Shown here: piece after piece, positions 1 through 8,640 of the stretch
Numbering within the stretch: the stretch's first letter is position 1
Layout: each line of letters begins with the position of its first letter
Assembly (NCBI RefSeq): GCF_900113735.1
Contig: NZ_FOQM01000031.1
Coordinates: 1-64,000 of the forward strand
DNA from: Bradyrhizobium sp. Gha
GTDB taxonomy: Bacteria; Pseudomonadota; Alphaproteobacteria; Rhizobiales; Xanthobacteraceae
Length of the DNA stretch: 64,000 nt
Direction: 5' to 3'
Translations under genes and position numbers: made by a program
Notes under the pieces: model-generated
What the model saw: the letters and a program-made list of their open reading frames with translations, nothing else
Databases searched by the model: none
What the model was told of the DNA's origin: nothing

Positions 1-310
1 CCGTGAGGTCCATACGAGCGCGGCTGTAGTAGTAGTTCGTCAGACGGTTGTTCGAGCCGCCGTTGAAGGTGCCCGAGCTAAACCGGAAGCCGTAGTCGTT
101 CGCGCCGCCAAGGATCATGTCCGCGCGGACGTAACCACCCAGCTTGATGCAGGTGTCGGTGCCGGGGATGTAGTAGAAACCTGCACCGTACAGGGAGCAG
201 ATCTTCACGTATTCGACGGCCTTGGCCTTCAACGGAAGATCGGCCGCCTGCGCTCCGCCAACGGCGAGCAGACCCGCCACTGAGCCGAGCAAAAGGCCCT
301 TAAAGTTCAT
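1..310 (-). CDS. Alphaproteobacterial porin (Porin_2 type), N-terminal part, gene runs off the left edge
   Basis: About 103 N-terminal residues are present; the rest of the beta-barrel lies outside the window. A signal peptide of about 22 residues (starting MNFKGLLLGSVAG, with an AQA-type cleavage site) precedes the mature start ADLPLKAKAVEYVKIC. The following segment, with YIPGTDTCIKLGGYVRAD, is the usual opening of the outer-membrane porins of Bradyrhizobium and Brucella, which form trimeric general-diffusion pores. The start is the ATG at 308-310, preceded by a perfect GGAGGT ribosome site (positions 316-321). Which porin paralogue this is cannot be told from the fragment. Confidence 0.93.
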   Translation of the reverse strand, partial: MNFKGLLLGSVAGLLAVGGAQAADLPLKAKAVEYVKICSLYGAGFYYIPGTDTCIKLGGYVRADMILGGANDYGFRFSSGTFNGGSNNRLTNYYYSRARMDLT

Positions 311-951
311 GTTAAACCTCCAAGTTGGTCTTTCAGGGAAGGTCACTGACCCGAACGGCCAATTCCCCAACCCCCTCTAAATCACCGCCCTGGCCACCTT
401 CGCGTCTTCGGACACACCCGCATGAACACGAGGGACTTAAGCGAAAGACCTAAACGGGACGACCTCGGGATGCCCCCCTCCGTCGCCGGATCACAACAAC
501 TGAACGCCGTTGCACACACAACAAGAGATCGCTCCGAAACGGGCCTATCATGCGTATTTCTCGACGGGTGTTGCACAATTAACACGCAGATGTGATCGCG
601 CGATATTTCTAATGAACTGTTTTTGCTTAGCTTTTTTGACGGGTTCCGTTTGCGGTCGAAATTCCCGTTTGGTCGTGTCCGGGCCTGCTTACGCACAGCC
701 CCGGGTCGGAACACCCGAATCATTGGAATGCGGAGACAAGCGGGATGTGTCATCCCGGAAGGCTCGGCGCCCCGGAAACAACTGCAATCCGGCGCCACCG
801 CGGGCGTGTGTCACGGACACACTTAATATGGCTGGGAACCCAAGAAGGTCAGGGGAATCCCGCATCGGCGGAAATCGTTGGGAATATTCGAGCGAAAACA
901 CACGCTTCCAAATTGACCGGCCCAAGCAATTAGATGCATAAGGCTCGCACC
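311..951. other. Intergenic region between porin and tRNA-Ser
   Basis: About 640 bases without a convincing gene. The part next to the porin must hold its promoter and leader. Short open frames occur on both strands, but none has a ribosome site or recognisable protein character. I see no clear hairpin terminator or repeat. Confidence 0.5.
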
Positions 952-1041
952 GGAGAGGTGGCCGAGTGGCTGAAGGCAACGCTTTGCTAAAGCGTCATAC
1001 GGTCTCAAGCTGTATCGAGGGTTCGAATCCCTCCCTCTCCG
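952..1041 (+). tRNA. tRNA-Ser (anticodon GCU)
   Basis: The acceptor stem pairs GGAGAGG (952-958) with CCTCTCC (1034-1040), followed by discriminator G and a genome-encoded CCA (1042-1044). The anticodon stem ACGCT/AGCGT encloses the loop TTGCTAA, with anticodon GCT at 986-988. The long variable arm (around 997-1018) marks a class II tRNA, and the T loop GTTCGAATC is canonical. It decodes AGC/AGU serine codons. Confidence 0.97.
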
Positions 1042-1318
1042 CCACCCAGCAGAATCAATCTCAGTGAACTGTTTCACCTGAAGCATCGGGGCGCGGCAGC
1101 GAGAGCCTGACGCAAGGTTCCGCGATTGAACTCAACCCGATTCGTGCCCTCCCAAGAGTGAGCGCACCTAGCTCGCAGGTTTCGTTGGGCGATGGAAGCC
1201 GAGGACGAAGCGAAACGGGATGACGGCTGGAGGTTGTCTCATCCTGCAATTGCGACTAGTGTTTGAGCGCCCCTCCGCCACCGCACAGACCCGTCATCGG
1301 GCCCGGAACCTCAATCAC

Positions 1319-3325
1319 ATGTCGCAGCAGAGCCGCAACAGGGGAGCTTCGGCCCCCTCCTCACTTCATCCGTCGGCTATTCTGGGCCAGGCAATTGCGG
1401 CGCAGCGTTTGGGCAATCTGTCGGATGCGGAACGGGCCTACGCGACCATCCTGAGGGGAAGCAGAACGCATCCCATCGCCCTCCATATGATGGGGCTGTT
1501 GCACGCTCAGCGCGGCAATTTCTCCGACGCCGAGCCATTGCTCAAGAAGGCTGCCCGCGCCAATCCCGGTGATCCCGATGTTCTCTTCAACTACGCCAAT
1601 GTGCTGCGCGTCCTGGATAAGACAGATGATGCGCTCGCCTGGTTTGCGAAAGTGATTGCCCTTTCGCCGAATTTCGCCGACGCGCATCTCAATCGCGGAG
1701 CGATCCTGCTAGCACGGAAGGAGCCTCACGCCGCCATCGCGGAATTCGATCGCGCCATTGCGATCGCGCCGTCGGGTGCAGCGTTCGCAAACCAGGGCAG
1801 CGCGTTCCAGCAGCTCGGTCAGCTCGACGAAGCGCATGACAGCTACCAACGTGCGCTCGCGCTCGAACCGTCGAATCCACAGTACCATTTCGTCTTGTCT
1901 GAGGTCCTTGGCCAAATGGGCCGACACGACGAAGCGATCGGAGCGCTCGAAAGAACGGTCGCCCTCAACAAGGCCTTTCCGTTCGCGTTGAGCAAGCTCG
2001 TTGATTTCAGGCGGAAGCGCGCCGACTGGCGCAGTTTCGAACGTGAACAGGCCGGCCTGGACGAGGCCGTCGAATCCGGTGTGGCGGTCGATCCCTTCAC
2101 GTTCCTCCACGCTTCGTCGTCTCCCGCACACCAATTGACCTGTGCGAAGACATTTGTCGCCAGAGTCGCCCCGGAGCGAGGTGCCGCGAGACCCAGAACG
2201 CCGTCACCGGTTTCCCGGCTGCGGATCGGGTACATGTCTGCCGATTTTCGCAATCACGCCATCGGGCACTTGATGGTCGGAGCCATCGAGGAGCACGACC
2301 GCGAGCGCTTCGAGGTCAGCGCCATTTCCCTCGGAATCGACGACCGGAGCGAGTTGCGCGATCGCCTGAAGGCCGCATTCGAGCGCTTCGAAGACGTCAA
2401 CCATCTTCCCGACGAGGACGTGGTCGAGCGGATACGCCAGCTCGACATCGAGATCCTCGTTGATCTCGGAGGCTTCACCGCTGGGGCGCGGCCGAAGATC
2501 CTGGCGCGCCGGGCGGCTCCCATCCAGGTCAACTATCTCGGCTACCCCGGCACGATGGGCGCAACCTACATGGACTACGTCATGGCCGACCCGATCATCG
2601 TCCCCGAAGCAGAGCAGAACCATTACGCCGAGAAGGTGATTTATCTCCCGGACAGCTATCAGCCGACCGACTCGAGGCGGTCGCTCGCAAATGTACCGGC
2701 CCGGAGCGAAGTCGGGCTGGCAGACGATGCATTCGTCTACTGTGCATTCAACAGAACGTCCAAGATCACGCCCGTGCTGTTCGATGTCTGGATGAGGCTG
2801 CTTGCAAAGACCGCCGGCAGCGTCCTTTGGCTGCTTGATGCGGACCCGATCGCCAGCGAGAACCTGAAGCGTGAGGCCGTTGCGCGCGGCATCGCAGCAG
2901 AGAGGATCGTGTTCGCCCCGCATGTGCCTGCCGACGCGCACCTGGCGCGCCACCAGCTCGCCGATCTGTACCTGGACACACTGCCGTACAATGCCCATAC
3001 GGCGGCCAGCGACGCTCTCTGGGCTGGCTTGCCGGTCGTGACCTGCCTCGGCACCGCCTTTGCGGGACGCGTTGCAGCCAGCATCCTGACTGCTGTCGCG
3101 CTTCCTGAACTGGTGACGCGGTCATTGGACGACTATGAGGGCTTGGCGCTTCGGATCGCGCATGATTCCGAACTGCGAAGCGCCCTGAGGAGCAAGCTGG
3201 CGTCGCAGCGGACCACTTGGCCGCTATTCGACACGGCCCGCATGACGCGGCACGTCGAAAAAGCCTTCAATGAAATGTGGCGTCGGCACTGCGCTGGCGA
3301 AGCGCCGGCCTCGTTCGCGGTCTAG
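1319..3325 (+). CDS. TPR protein with a SPINDLY/OGT-type glycosyltransferase domain (GT41)
   Basis: About 668 residues. The N-terminal 240 or so residues are a run of tetratricopeptide repeats (for example the blocks with LHMMGLLHAQRGNFSDAEPL and AAFANQGSAFQQLGQLDEAH). From about residue 300 there is an O-GlcNAc-transferase-like catalytic region with the family signatures QVNYLGYPGTMG, DLYLDTLPYNAHTAASDALW and a GLPVVT segment. GT41 proteins transfer GlcNAc or other sugars to protein hydroxyls. The bacterial members mostly have unknown targets; some glycosylate flagellin or adhesins. The ATG at 1319 is preferred because the upstream extension from 1220 has no TPR character. The gene stands alone downstream of tRNA-Ser, and no adhesin or flagellin gene is adjacent. 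Confidence 0.88.
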   Translation: MSQQSRNRGASAPSSLHPSAILGQAIAAQRLGNLSDAERAYATILRGSRTHPIALHMMGLLHAQRGNFSDAEPLLKKAARANPGDPDVLFNYANVLRVLDKTDDALAWFAKVIALSPNFADAHLNRGAILLARKEPHAAIAEFDRAIAIAPSGAAFANQGSAFQQLGQLDEAHDSYQRALALEPSNPQYHFVLSEVLGQMGRHDEAIGALERTVALNKAFPFALSKLVDFRRKRADWRSFEREQAGLDEAVESGVAVDPFTFLHASSSPAHQLTCAKTFVARVAPERGAARPRTPSPVSRLRIGYMSADFRNHAIGHLMVGAIEEHDRERFEVSAISLGIDDRSELRDRLKAAFERFEDVNHLPDEDVVERIRQLDIEILVDLGGFTAGARPKILARRAAPIQVNYLGYPGTMGATYMDYVMADPIIVPEAEQNHYAEKVIYLPDSYQPTDSRRSLANVPARSEVGLADDAFVYCAFNRTSKITPVLFDVWMRLLAKTAGSVLWLLDADPIASENLKREAVARGIAAERIVFAPHVPADAHLARHQLADLYLDTLPYNAHTAASDALWAGLPVVTCLGTAFAGRVAASILTAVALPELVTRSLDDYEGLALRIAHDSELRSALRSKLASQRTTWPLFDTARMTRHVEKAFNEMWRRHCAGEAPASFAV

Positions 3326-3401
3326 CGGCTTCATCGCATCACAACGAACCGGACCTCCCGAACAAGTCGAAGTCCAGTTCCCGCGTCGGGGGCTGCACCG
3401 C

Positions 3402-3668
3402 TCAGTGCGCGGACGCCCACGCCCTCGCCTCTCGCTGCGCGGCGGAGATCTCGGCCTCCGACATCTGCTCCGCCACTTCCTGGCGTAGCGCAACGGCGTC
3501 CTGGCGGCCGTTCAGGGCAGCAAGATTGAACCATTTGTGCGCGGCGACGAGGTCGATCAGACCCGAGCGGCCGCTCGCCCAATAGAGTCCGCGCTCGAAC
3601 AGAACGTCTGAGAGCGCGGTCGCATCGATCGGCGTCGCCGTATCGAGATCGAAAGTACCCTGAAACAT
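3402..3668 (-). CDS. Small conserved protein with a Sel1-like repeat
   Basis: 88 residues, starting MFQGTFDLDTATP. The central part (LIDLVAAHKWFNLAALNGRQDA) resembles a single Sel1/TPR-like helix-turn-helix unit (AHKWFNLAA.G). The C-terminal half is a helical region with glutamate and alanine. The start at 3666-3668 is chosen over an upstream ATG because AGGGG lies about 8 bases before it. No partner gene is obvious and the function is unknown. It may be a protein-interaction module. Confidence 0.68.
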   Translation of the reverse strand: MFQGTFDLDTATPIDATALSDVLFERGLYWASGRSGLIDLVAAHKWFNLAALNGRQDAVALRQEVAEQMSEAEISAAQREARAWASAH

Positions 3669-4449
3669 AACGCATCCCCTTTTTCTTATGCCGCCTCGAA
3701 TCCCCGGAGCGCGGCTCCCGTCCAGCTCTGATGTGCAAAATCCCGTCTGGGATCGTGCGCTGTTCAACTCATCCCCAGGGCTTCTTGCCCGATGCCGTTT
3801 GCCGGCTTGTTGGAGGCGATGATGGCGGGCAAATTTGAATGGCAGTTTAAGTATCGCGATGAAGCAGACGTAAACGGGAAGCCGCGCCGCGCGCGCGATA
3901 ATCTCAAGAAGTCCATGATTTGCAGGTACTTCTGCGTTTCCTCAGACTCTGTTTACCCCAGGATTTTGGGACATCGATAACCATCGCGCGCGGTGGCGCG
4001 TGTGCTGTGGTTACAATTTGTGGGGGCGGCACGAGGAAATGGGCCGCCTCGAGCTTGGCGCCGTCGCGGCAACGACAATGCATCGCAGCCCTCCCCTGCC
4101 TCTACGCAGAACGGTGCGGCGATCGCGGTCAGATCAGCAATGTCGGGAAAGGGATTGCCGGCAATACCCCGGCCTCAGGCAACGAGGGCGTCGGCGAACA
4201 CGTCAGGACCAGATTCCAAATGAGCCCGAAGGCCGCGTGTGGAATTGCGGAGCCCTTATCAGGGAGACCGCACCGAACGAAGAAAACTTGTTTCTTCTGC
4301 CGGACCGTACCTGGCGGGCAAGCCCGCGAAGCTGAACGATCCGACCGTTGACCTGATGTCTCGCCGACACCCTCTATCGTCGACCAGAACCTCCAGGAGG
4401 CGCTGATGACGTGCCGGCTGCTAGGAGCCGGCAACTTCAGAAGTCGAAG
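3669..4449. other. Gene-poor intergenic region
   Basis: About 780 bases without a supported gene. Open frames such as the one at 3792-3980 lack ribosome sites and family features. A perfect 7-base dyad GAAGAAA/TTTCTTC with a 5-base loop lies at 4279-4297. It is A/T-rich and not an obvious terminator. The base composition is mixed and partly lower in GC than the flanking genes. Confidence 0.45.
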
Positions 4450-4542
4450 TTACTTCTTCTTCTTCGCGACCTTGCGGGTCTTCTTCGCAGTCTTCTTCAC
4501 TGCGCTCTTCGCCTTCTTCGCCTTCTTCGCTTTCTTGGCCAT
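4450..4542 (-). CDS. 30-residue lysine/alanine-rich histone H1-like peptide
   Basis: The protein is almost only Lys and Ala (MAKKAKKAKKAKS at the start, VAKKKK at the end), with a few Val, Thr, Arg and Ser. The ATG at 4540-4542 has a very strong ribosome site, GGAGGG, 4 bases upstream, which is the main reason to accept so short a gene. The composition resembles the tails of bacterial H1-like proteins, so nucleoid or RNA binding is a reasonable guess. There are no hydrophobic segments. It sits isolated in a 1.4-kb gene-poor region. It could also be a remnant of a longer basic protein. Confidence 0.7.
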   Translation of the reverse strand: MAKKAKKAKKAKSAVKKTAKKTRKVAKKKK

Positions 4543-5109
4543 GTTGCCCTCCGATGTGTGAGATGGCTTTAATCGCTGCGCGCATTCGGGGATCGAATGT
4601 GCGCTCACCCCAAATACACCAACACGACGAAAAAAACATCTTCTCACTTAAGGAAGTGTTGACGACGCAGCGCGCGTGCGCCAGCCGCGCTTGATTTGCC
4701 AGTCGGCAGCCACTCGCGTCGCCGATTGCAAATGCTTCTCTCGACATCGACGTCGGCAAGCGCCGCGAGTGCCAGAAAATCCTATGCAACAAGCATTATT
4801 CTGCGCACGCACATCTCGCGCGTTCAGCGCGATGATGGACGCTGCGAAGCACGCGGTCGCGCAGCAGAGCCGAGTCGCGGACTCTGAGTCGCGAATTTTG
4901 GCAACGAAATTATTTTCATGCTTAACGGCGGGAGCGCTCGTCGGGGCGCGTGCAGGTCGCCGTTTTGCGCGAATCGCGCGGTGGCGATTCGGCGGCGCTG
5001 CGCGCCTTTGAGCAGCTGATGATTGCCGCAGATGATGCGCGCAAGCGTCGCATCACCGGGTCAAGCGAGGTGACGAGGCGCGTCCGTCACCTCGTCCGAA
5101 CGCGTGACG
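4543..5109. other. Gene-poor region upstream of the lysine-rich peptide and downstream of gatB
   Basis: About 570 bases. It holds the promoter of the short basic gene and the 3' side of gatB. An open frame at 4676-5011 on the plus strand has no ribosome site and reads like random GC-rich translation. A hairpin candidate next to the gatB stop is GGTGACGAGGCG/CGTCACC around 5068-5092. Confidence 0.4.
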
Positions 5110-6588
5110 TCAGATGCCGAGCTTGGACTTGAGCAGATCGTTGACGCTCTGCGGGTTGGCCTTGCCGCCTGAAGACTTCATCACCTGGCCCACGAACCAG
5201 CCGAGCGACTGCGGCTTGTCCTTCACCTGCGCAGCCTTGTCGGGATTGGCCGCGATGATGTCGTCGACAACCTTTTCGATCGCCGAAAGATCCGTGACCT
5301 GCTTCATGCCGCGGCTTTCGACCAGCGCACGCGGGTCGCCGCCCTCCTGCCAGACGATCTCGAACAGATCCTTGGCGATCTTGCCCGAGATCGTGCCTTC
5401 GCCGATCAGGTCGATGATCGCCGCCAGCTGCTCGGACGTCACAGGAGAGTCCGTAATATCACGGCCCTCCTTGTTGAGACGGCCGAACAGCTCGTTGATG
5501 ACCCAGTTGGCCGCCATCTTCCCGTCGCGGGCGCGGTTGGCGAGCCTGTCGAGCACCGTCTCGTAGAACACAGCGCTCTCGCGCTCGGCCACCAGCACGC
5601 CCGCATCATAATCCGAGAGGCCGAAGTCGGCGACAAAACGCGCCTTCTTCTGGTCCGGCAGCTCGGGAAGCGATGCCTTCAGCTCGTCCACGAAGCTCTG
5701 CGAGAACTCCAGCGGCAGCAGATCCGGATCGGGGAAGTAGCGGTAGTCATGCGCCTCTTCCTTCGACCGCAGTGAGCGCGTCTCGCCCCTGTTGGGGTCG
5801 TAGAGCCGCGTTTCCTGGTCGATCTTGCCGCCGTCCTCCAAAATCTCGATCTGGCGCCGCGCCTCGTACTCGATGGCCTGGCCGATGAAGGTGATCGAGT
5901 TCAGGTTCTTGATCTCGCAGCGGGTGCCGAGCGGCGCGCCCGGCTTGCGCACGGAGACGTTGACGTCGGCGCGCAAGGATCCCTTCTCCATGTCGCCGTC
6001 GCAGGTGCCGAGATAGCGCATGATCGAGCGCAGCTTGGTCACATAGGCCTTGGCCTGCTCGGCGTCGCGGATATCGGGCTTGGAAACGATCTCCATCAGC
6101 GCCACGCCGCAGCGGTTGAGATCGATCAGGGACTGCGACGGCAGCTTGTCGTGCTGCATCTTTGCCGGATCCTGCTCCAGATGCAGCCGCTCGATGCCGA
6201 TGGAGACGCTGCGGCCACCGTCGAGCTCGACCAGCACGTCGCCCTCGCCCACGACCGGCGACTTGTACTGGCTGATCTGGTAGCCCTGCGGCAGGTCCGG
6301 ATAGAAATAGTTTTTCCTGTCGAACACCGAACGCAGATTGATCTTTGCGTTGAGACCGAGCCCGGTCCGGACAGCCTGTCTGACGCATTCCTCGTTGATC
6401 ACAGGCAGCATGCCCGGCATCGCCGCATCGACCAGCGACACTTGGGTGTTTGGATCACCACCGAACGCAGTCGAGGCGCCCGAGAACAATTTTGATTTTG
6501 ATGTGACCTGGGCGTGAATCTCCATGCCGATGACCATCTCCCAGTCGCCAGTGGCGCCCTTGAGAAGCTTGTGCGTAGCCGTGCTCAT
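5110..6588 (-). CDS. gatB: Aspartyl/glutamyl-tRNA amidotransferase subunit B
   Basis: 492 residues. GatB holds the kinase/amidase site that converts misacylated Glu-tRNA(Gln) or Asp-tRNA(Asn) to the correct amide, working in the GatCAB heterotrimer with ammonia supplied by GatA. The family opening WEMVIGMEIHAQ, the YFYPDLPQGYQISQY block and the C-terminal YqeY-like tail region (SLGWFVGQVMKSSGGKANPQ) are all intact. The start at 6586-6588 is preceded by AGGA and overlaps the stop of the upstream small gene by 4 bases (ATGA), which implies translational coupling. It is the last gene of the gat cluster. Confidence 0.97.
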   Translation of the reverse strand: MSTATHKLLKGATGDWEMVIGMEIHAQVTSKSKLFSGASTAFGGDPNTQVSLVDAAMPGMLPVINEECVRQAVRTGLGLNAKINLRSVFDRKNYFYPDLPQGYQISQYKSPVVGEGDVLVELDGGRSVSIGIERLHLEQDPAKMQHDKLPSQSLIDLNRCGVALMEIVSKPDIRDAEQAKAYVTKLRSIMRYLGTCDGDMEKGSLRADVNVSVRKPGAPLGTRCEIKNLNSITFIGQAIEYEARRQIEILEDGGKIDQETRLYDPNRGETRSLRSKEEAHDYRYFPDPDLLPLEFSQSFVDELKASLPELPDQKKARFVADFGLSDYDAGVLVAERESAVFYETVLDRLANRARDGKMAANWVINELFGRLNKEGRDITDSPVTSEQLAAIIDLIGEGTISGKIAKDLFEIVWQEGGDPRALVESRGMKQVTDLSAIEKVVDDIIAANPDKAAQVKDKPQSLGWFVGQVMKSSGGKANPQSVNDLLKSKLGI

Positions 6589-6887
6589 GTCCTGCTCCCG
6601 AGCAGCGTGGCAGCGATCCGCTCCCACTCCGCTTCCAATGAATCCTTTGCCGCGACCTGGCCGGCCTGGCGGTACCAGTAGCCGGCATTGCCGAGATCGC
6701 CTTCGACGCGGTGCAAATACGCGTGCACCCAGGCCGCCTCGCGGCTGCTCTCGTCCTGGACGATCTTGTGCGCCTGGTCCCAGTCGCCCTTCGCAGCCCA
6801 CCAGAGGCCCGTGAGCGGCGCGCTCAACTCCGGCGCGGGTGCCGCGCCGTCGAGGCTTGCGATGAAGCCGGCGACATTCACCACCAC
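6585..6887 (-). CDS. Conserved protein of unknown function embedded between gatA and gatB
   Basis: 100 residues, with no signal peptide or membrane segment. It is Trp- and Ala-rich with helical repeats: GLWWAAKGDWDQAHKIVQ and AAWVHAYLHRVEGDLGNAGYWYRQAG look like two tetratricopeptide-type hairpins (W..A.GDW..A, L.R..GDL..A.YWY..A). It overlaps gatA by 10 bases upstream and gatB by 4 bases downstream, so it is certainly translated with them. I do not recognise a named family. A scaffold or assembly role next to GatCAB is only an inference from position. Confidence 0.85.
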   Translation of the reverse strand: MVVNVAGFIASLDGAAPAPELSAPLTGLWWAAKGDWDQAHKIVQDESSREAAWVHAYLHRVEGDLGNAGYWYRQAGQVAAKDSLEAEWERIAATLLGSRT

Positions 6888-8353
6888 CTCGCGGGCGTGA
6901 AGCGGCCGGCCGCCTGCTCGATCACTTCGCCGAGCGAGAACAGCGTCTCCTCCTCGAAGGGACGGCCGATCAGTTGCAGGCCGAGCGGCAGGCCCTGACT
7001 GTCCTTGCCTGATGGCACGGCAATGCCCGGCAGGCCCGCCATGTTCACAGTGACCGTGAAGACGTCGTTGAGATACATCTCGACCGGATCGGCCCCGCCT
7101 TTCTCACCGATGCCGAAGGCCGCCGACGGCGTCGCCGGGGTGAGGATCGCGTCGACGCCCCTCTCGAAGCAATCCTCAAAATCCCTCTTGATCAGCGTGC
7201 GCACCTTCTGGGCGCGCAGATAATAGGCGTCGTAATAGCCGGCCGAGAGCACATAGGTGCCGATCATGACGCGGCGGCGCACCTCGGCGCCAAAACCTTC
7301 GGCGCGGGTGTTCTCGTAGAGCTCGGTGATGGTCTTGCCCTGCCCGCGCAGGCCGTAGCGGACGCCGTCGTAACGCGCGAGGTTGGAGGAGGCCTCCGCC
7401 GGCGCCACGATGTAATAGGCCGGCAGCGCGTATTTGGTGTGCGGCAGCGACACCTCGACCAGCTCGGCGCCGGCCGCCTTCAGCCACGCCGCGCCCTCAC
7501 TCCAGAGCTTCTCGATCTCGGCCGGCATGCCGTCGAGACGATACTCCTTCGGAATGCCGATCTTCATGCCCTTCACGGATTTGCCGATCGCGGCTTCATA
7601 ATCAGGCACGGCAATATCGACCGAAGTCGTGTCCTTCGGATCGTGGCCGGCCATCGAGCGCAGCAGCATCGCGCTGTCGCGCACGCTGCGCGCAATGGGG
7701 CCGGCCTGGTCGAGCGAAGAGGCGAAGGCGACGATGCCCCAGCGCGAGCAGCGGCCATAGGTCGGCTTGATGCCGACGGTCGCGGTGAACGCCGCCGGCT
7801 GGCGGATCGAGCCGCCGGTGTCGGTCGCGGTCGCGCCCATGCACAGCAGCGCAGCAACGGCCGACGCCGAGCCGCCGGACGAGCCACCCGGCACCAGGGT
7901 GGTATTGGAGCCCTCACGCCGCCAGGGATTGCCGACGGGACCGAAGCACGAGGTCTCGTTCGCCGACCCCATCGCGAACTCGTCATTGTTGAGCTTGCCG
8001 AGCATGACGGCGCCGTCGCGCCAGAGCTGCGAGGTGACGGTCGACTCATAGGTCGGCACGAAATTGCCGAGGATCTTCGAGCACGCCGTGGTGCGCACGC
8101 CCTTGGTCGCGAACAGATCCTTGATGCCGAGCGGGATGCCGGCGAGCGGACCGGCGTCGCCCTTGGCGATCTTGCCGTCCGCCTCGCGCGCCATGGCCCG
8201 CGCCTGGTCCGGCGTCTCCATCACGAAGGCATTGAGCAGGCGCGCTTTCTCGATCGCGCTCAGATGCGCGTCGGTCAGCTCGAGCGACGTGAAAGTCTTG
8301 TCGGCGAGGCCCTTGCGGGCCTCGGCGAGCGTCAGCGATGTCAAATCGGTCAT
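6878..8353 (-). CDS. gatA: Aspartyl/glutamyl-tRNA amidotransferase subunit A
   Basis: 491 residues, the usual length. GatA is the amidase-signature glutaminase that feeds ammonia to GatB. The Ser-cisSer-Lys catalytic set is visible: Lys in GIPLGIKDLF, the glycine/serine-rich loop VPGGSSGGSASAV, and the nucleophile serine in TDTGGSIRQPAA. The start ATG overlaps the stop of the upstream 70-residue gene by 4 bases, and its own 3' end overlaps the following small gene by 10 bases. Confidence 0.98.
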   Translation of the reverse strand: MTDLTSLTLAEARKGLADKTFTSLELTDAHLSAIEKARLLNAFVMETPDQARAMAREADGKIAKGDAGPLAGIPLGIKDLFATKGVRTTACSKILGNFVPTYESTVTSQLWRDGAVMLGKLNNDEFAMGSANETSCFGPVGNPWRREGSNTTLVPGGSSGGSASAVAALLCMGATATDTGGSIRQPAAFTATVGIKPTYGRCSRWGIVAFASSLDQAGPIARSVRDSAMLLRSMAGHDPKDTTSVDIAVPDYEAAIGKSVKGMKIGIPKEYRLDGMPAEIEKLWSEGAAWLKAAGAELVEVSLPHTKYALPAYYIVAPAEASSNLARYDGVRYGLRGQGKTITELYENTRAEGFGAEVRRRVMIGTYVLSAGYYDAYYLRAQKVRTLIKRDFEDCFERGVDAILTPATPSAAFGIGEKGGADPVEMYLNDVFTVTVNMAGLPGIAVPSGKDSQGLPLGLQLIGRPFEEETLFSLGEVIEQAAGRFTPARWW

Positions 8354-8562
8354 TTATTGATCGGGCTACAGAAAAAAGGAGACAGGGTCTTGTCGTTGGC
8401 CGGGTCGTCTTTTTTGGCGGCCGCATTCGCGGCGGCCTGCATTTCGTCGAGCACGGCATTGACGGCGACGTTGGGATCGGCAGCCTTACCCTGCCGTTCC
8501 ATCTTGTCGAGGTAGTTCATGTAGGCCTGATAGGCCTTCTCATCGTCGCAAAGCATGCACAT
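8350..8562 (-). CDS. Small conserved protein with an N-terminal CxxC, between gatC and gatA
   Basis: 70 residues beginning MCMLCDDEKAYQAYM. Cys2 and Cys5 form a CxxC pair, and a third cysteine sits near the end (FFCSPINK), so metal or redox binding is possible. The middle is an amphipathic, mostly helical stretch with many Ala, Lys and Asp. The stop overlaps the gatA start (ATGA), so it is co-translated with gatA. A palindromic repeat separates it from gatC. I do not recognise a characterised family. Its fixed place in the tRNA-amidotransferase cluster suggests a linked role, but nothing in the sequence proves it. Confidence 0.82.
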   Translation of the reverse strand: MCMLCDDEKAYQAYMNYLDKMERQGKAADPNVAVNAVLDEMQAAANAAAKKDDPANDKTLSPFFCSPINK

Positions 8563-8587
8563 CGCACGGCGTCCTAAGAGTCATTAG

Positions 8588-8637
8588 TTGACGCGTTTTC
8601 TTGACGCGAACCGGATTCCACTTCGCTCGACAACGCT
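8588..8637. repeat. Short interspersed palindromic repeat, type F copy 1
   Basis: This is a GACGCGTTTTCTTGACGCG unit followed by AACCGGATTCCACTTCGCTC and a CAACGCT end. A near-identical copy lies at 36336-36385. It sits in the gap between gatC and the 70-residue gene and could form an RNA hairpin that affects the relative expression of the two halves of the operon. Confidence 0.75.
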
Positions 8638-8640
8638 ATG

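Noticed and set aside
823..1086. Minus-strand frame containing GRDSNPRYSLRPYDALAKRC
   Set aside because: It is the well-known false protein read from the antisense of tRNA-Ser and neighbouring DNA.
3792..4434. Overlapping short frames in the gene-poor region
   Set aside because: No ribosome sites, no family features and no consistent codon bias.
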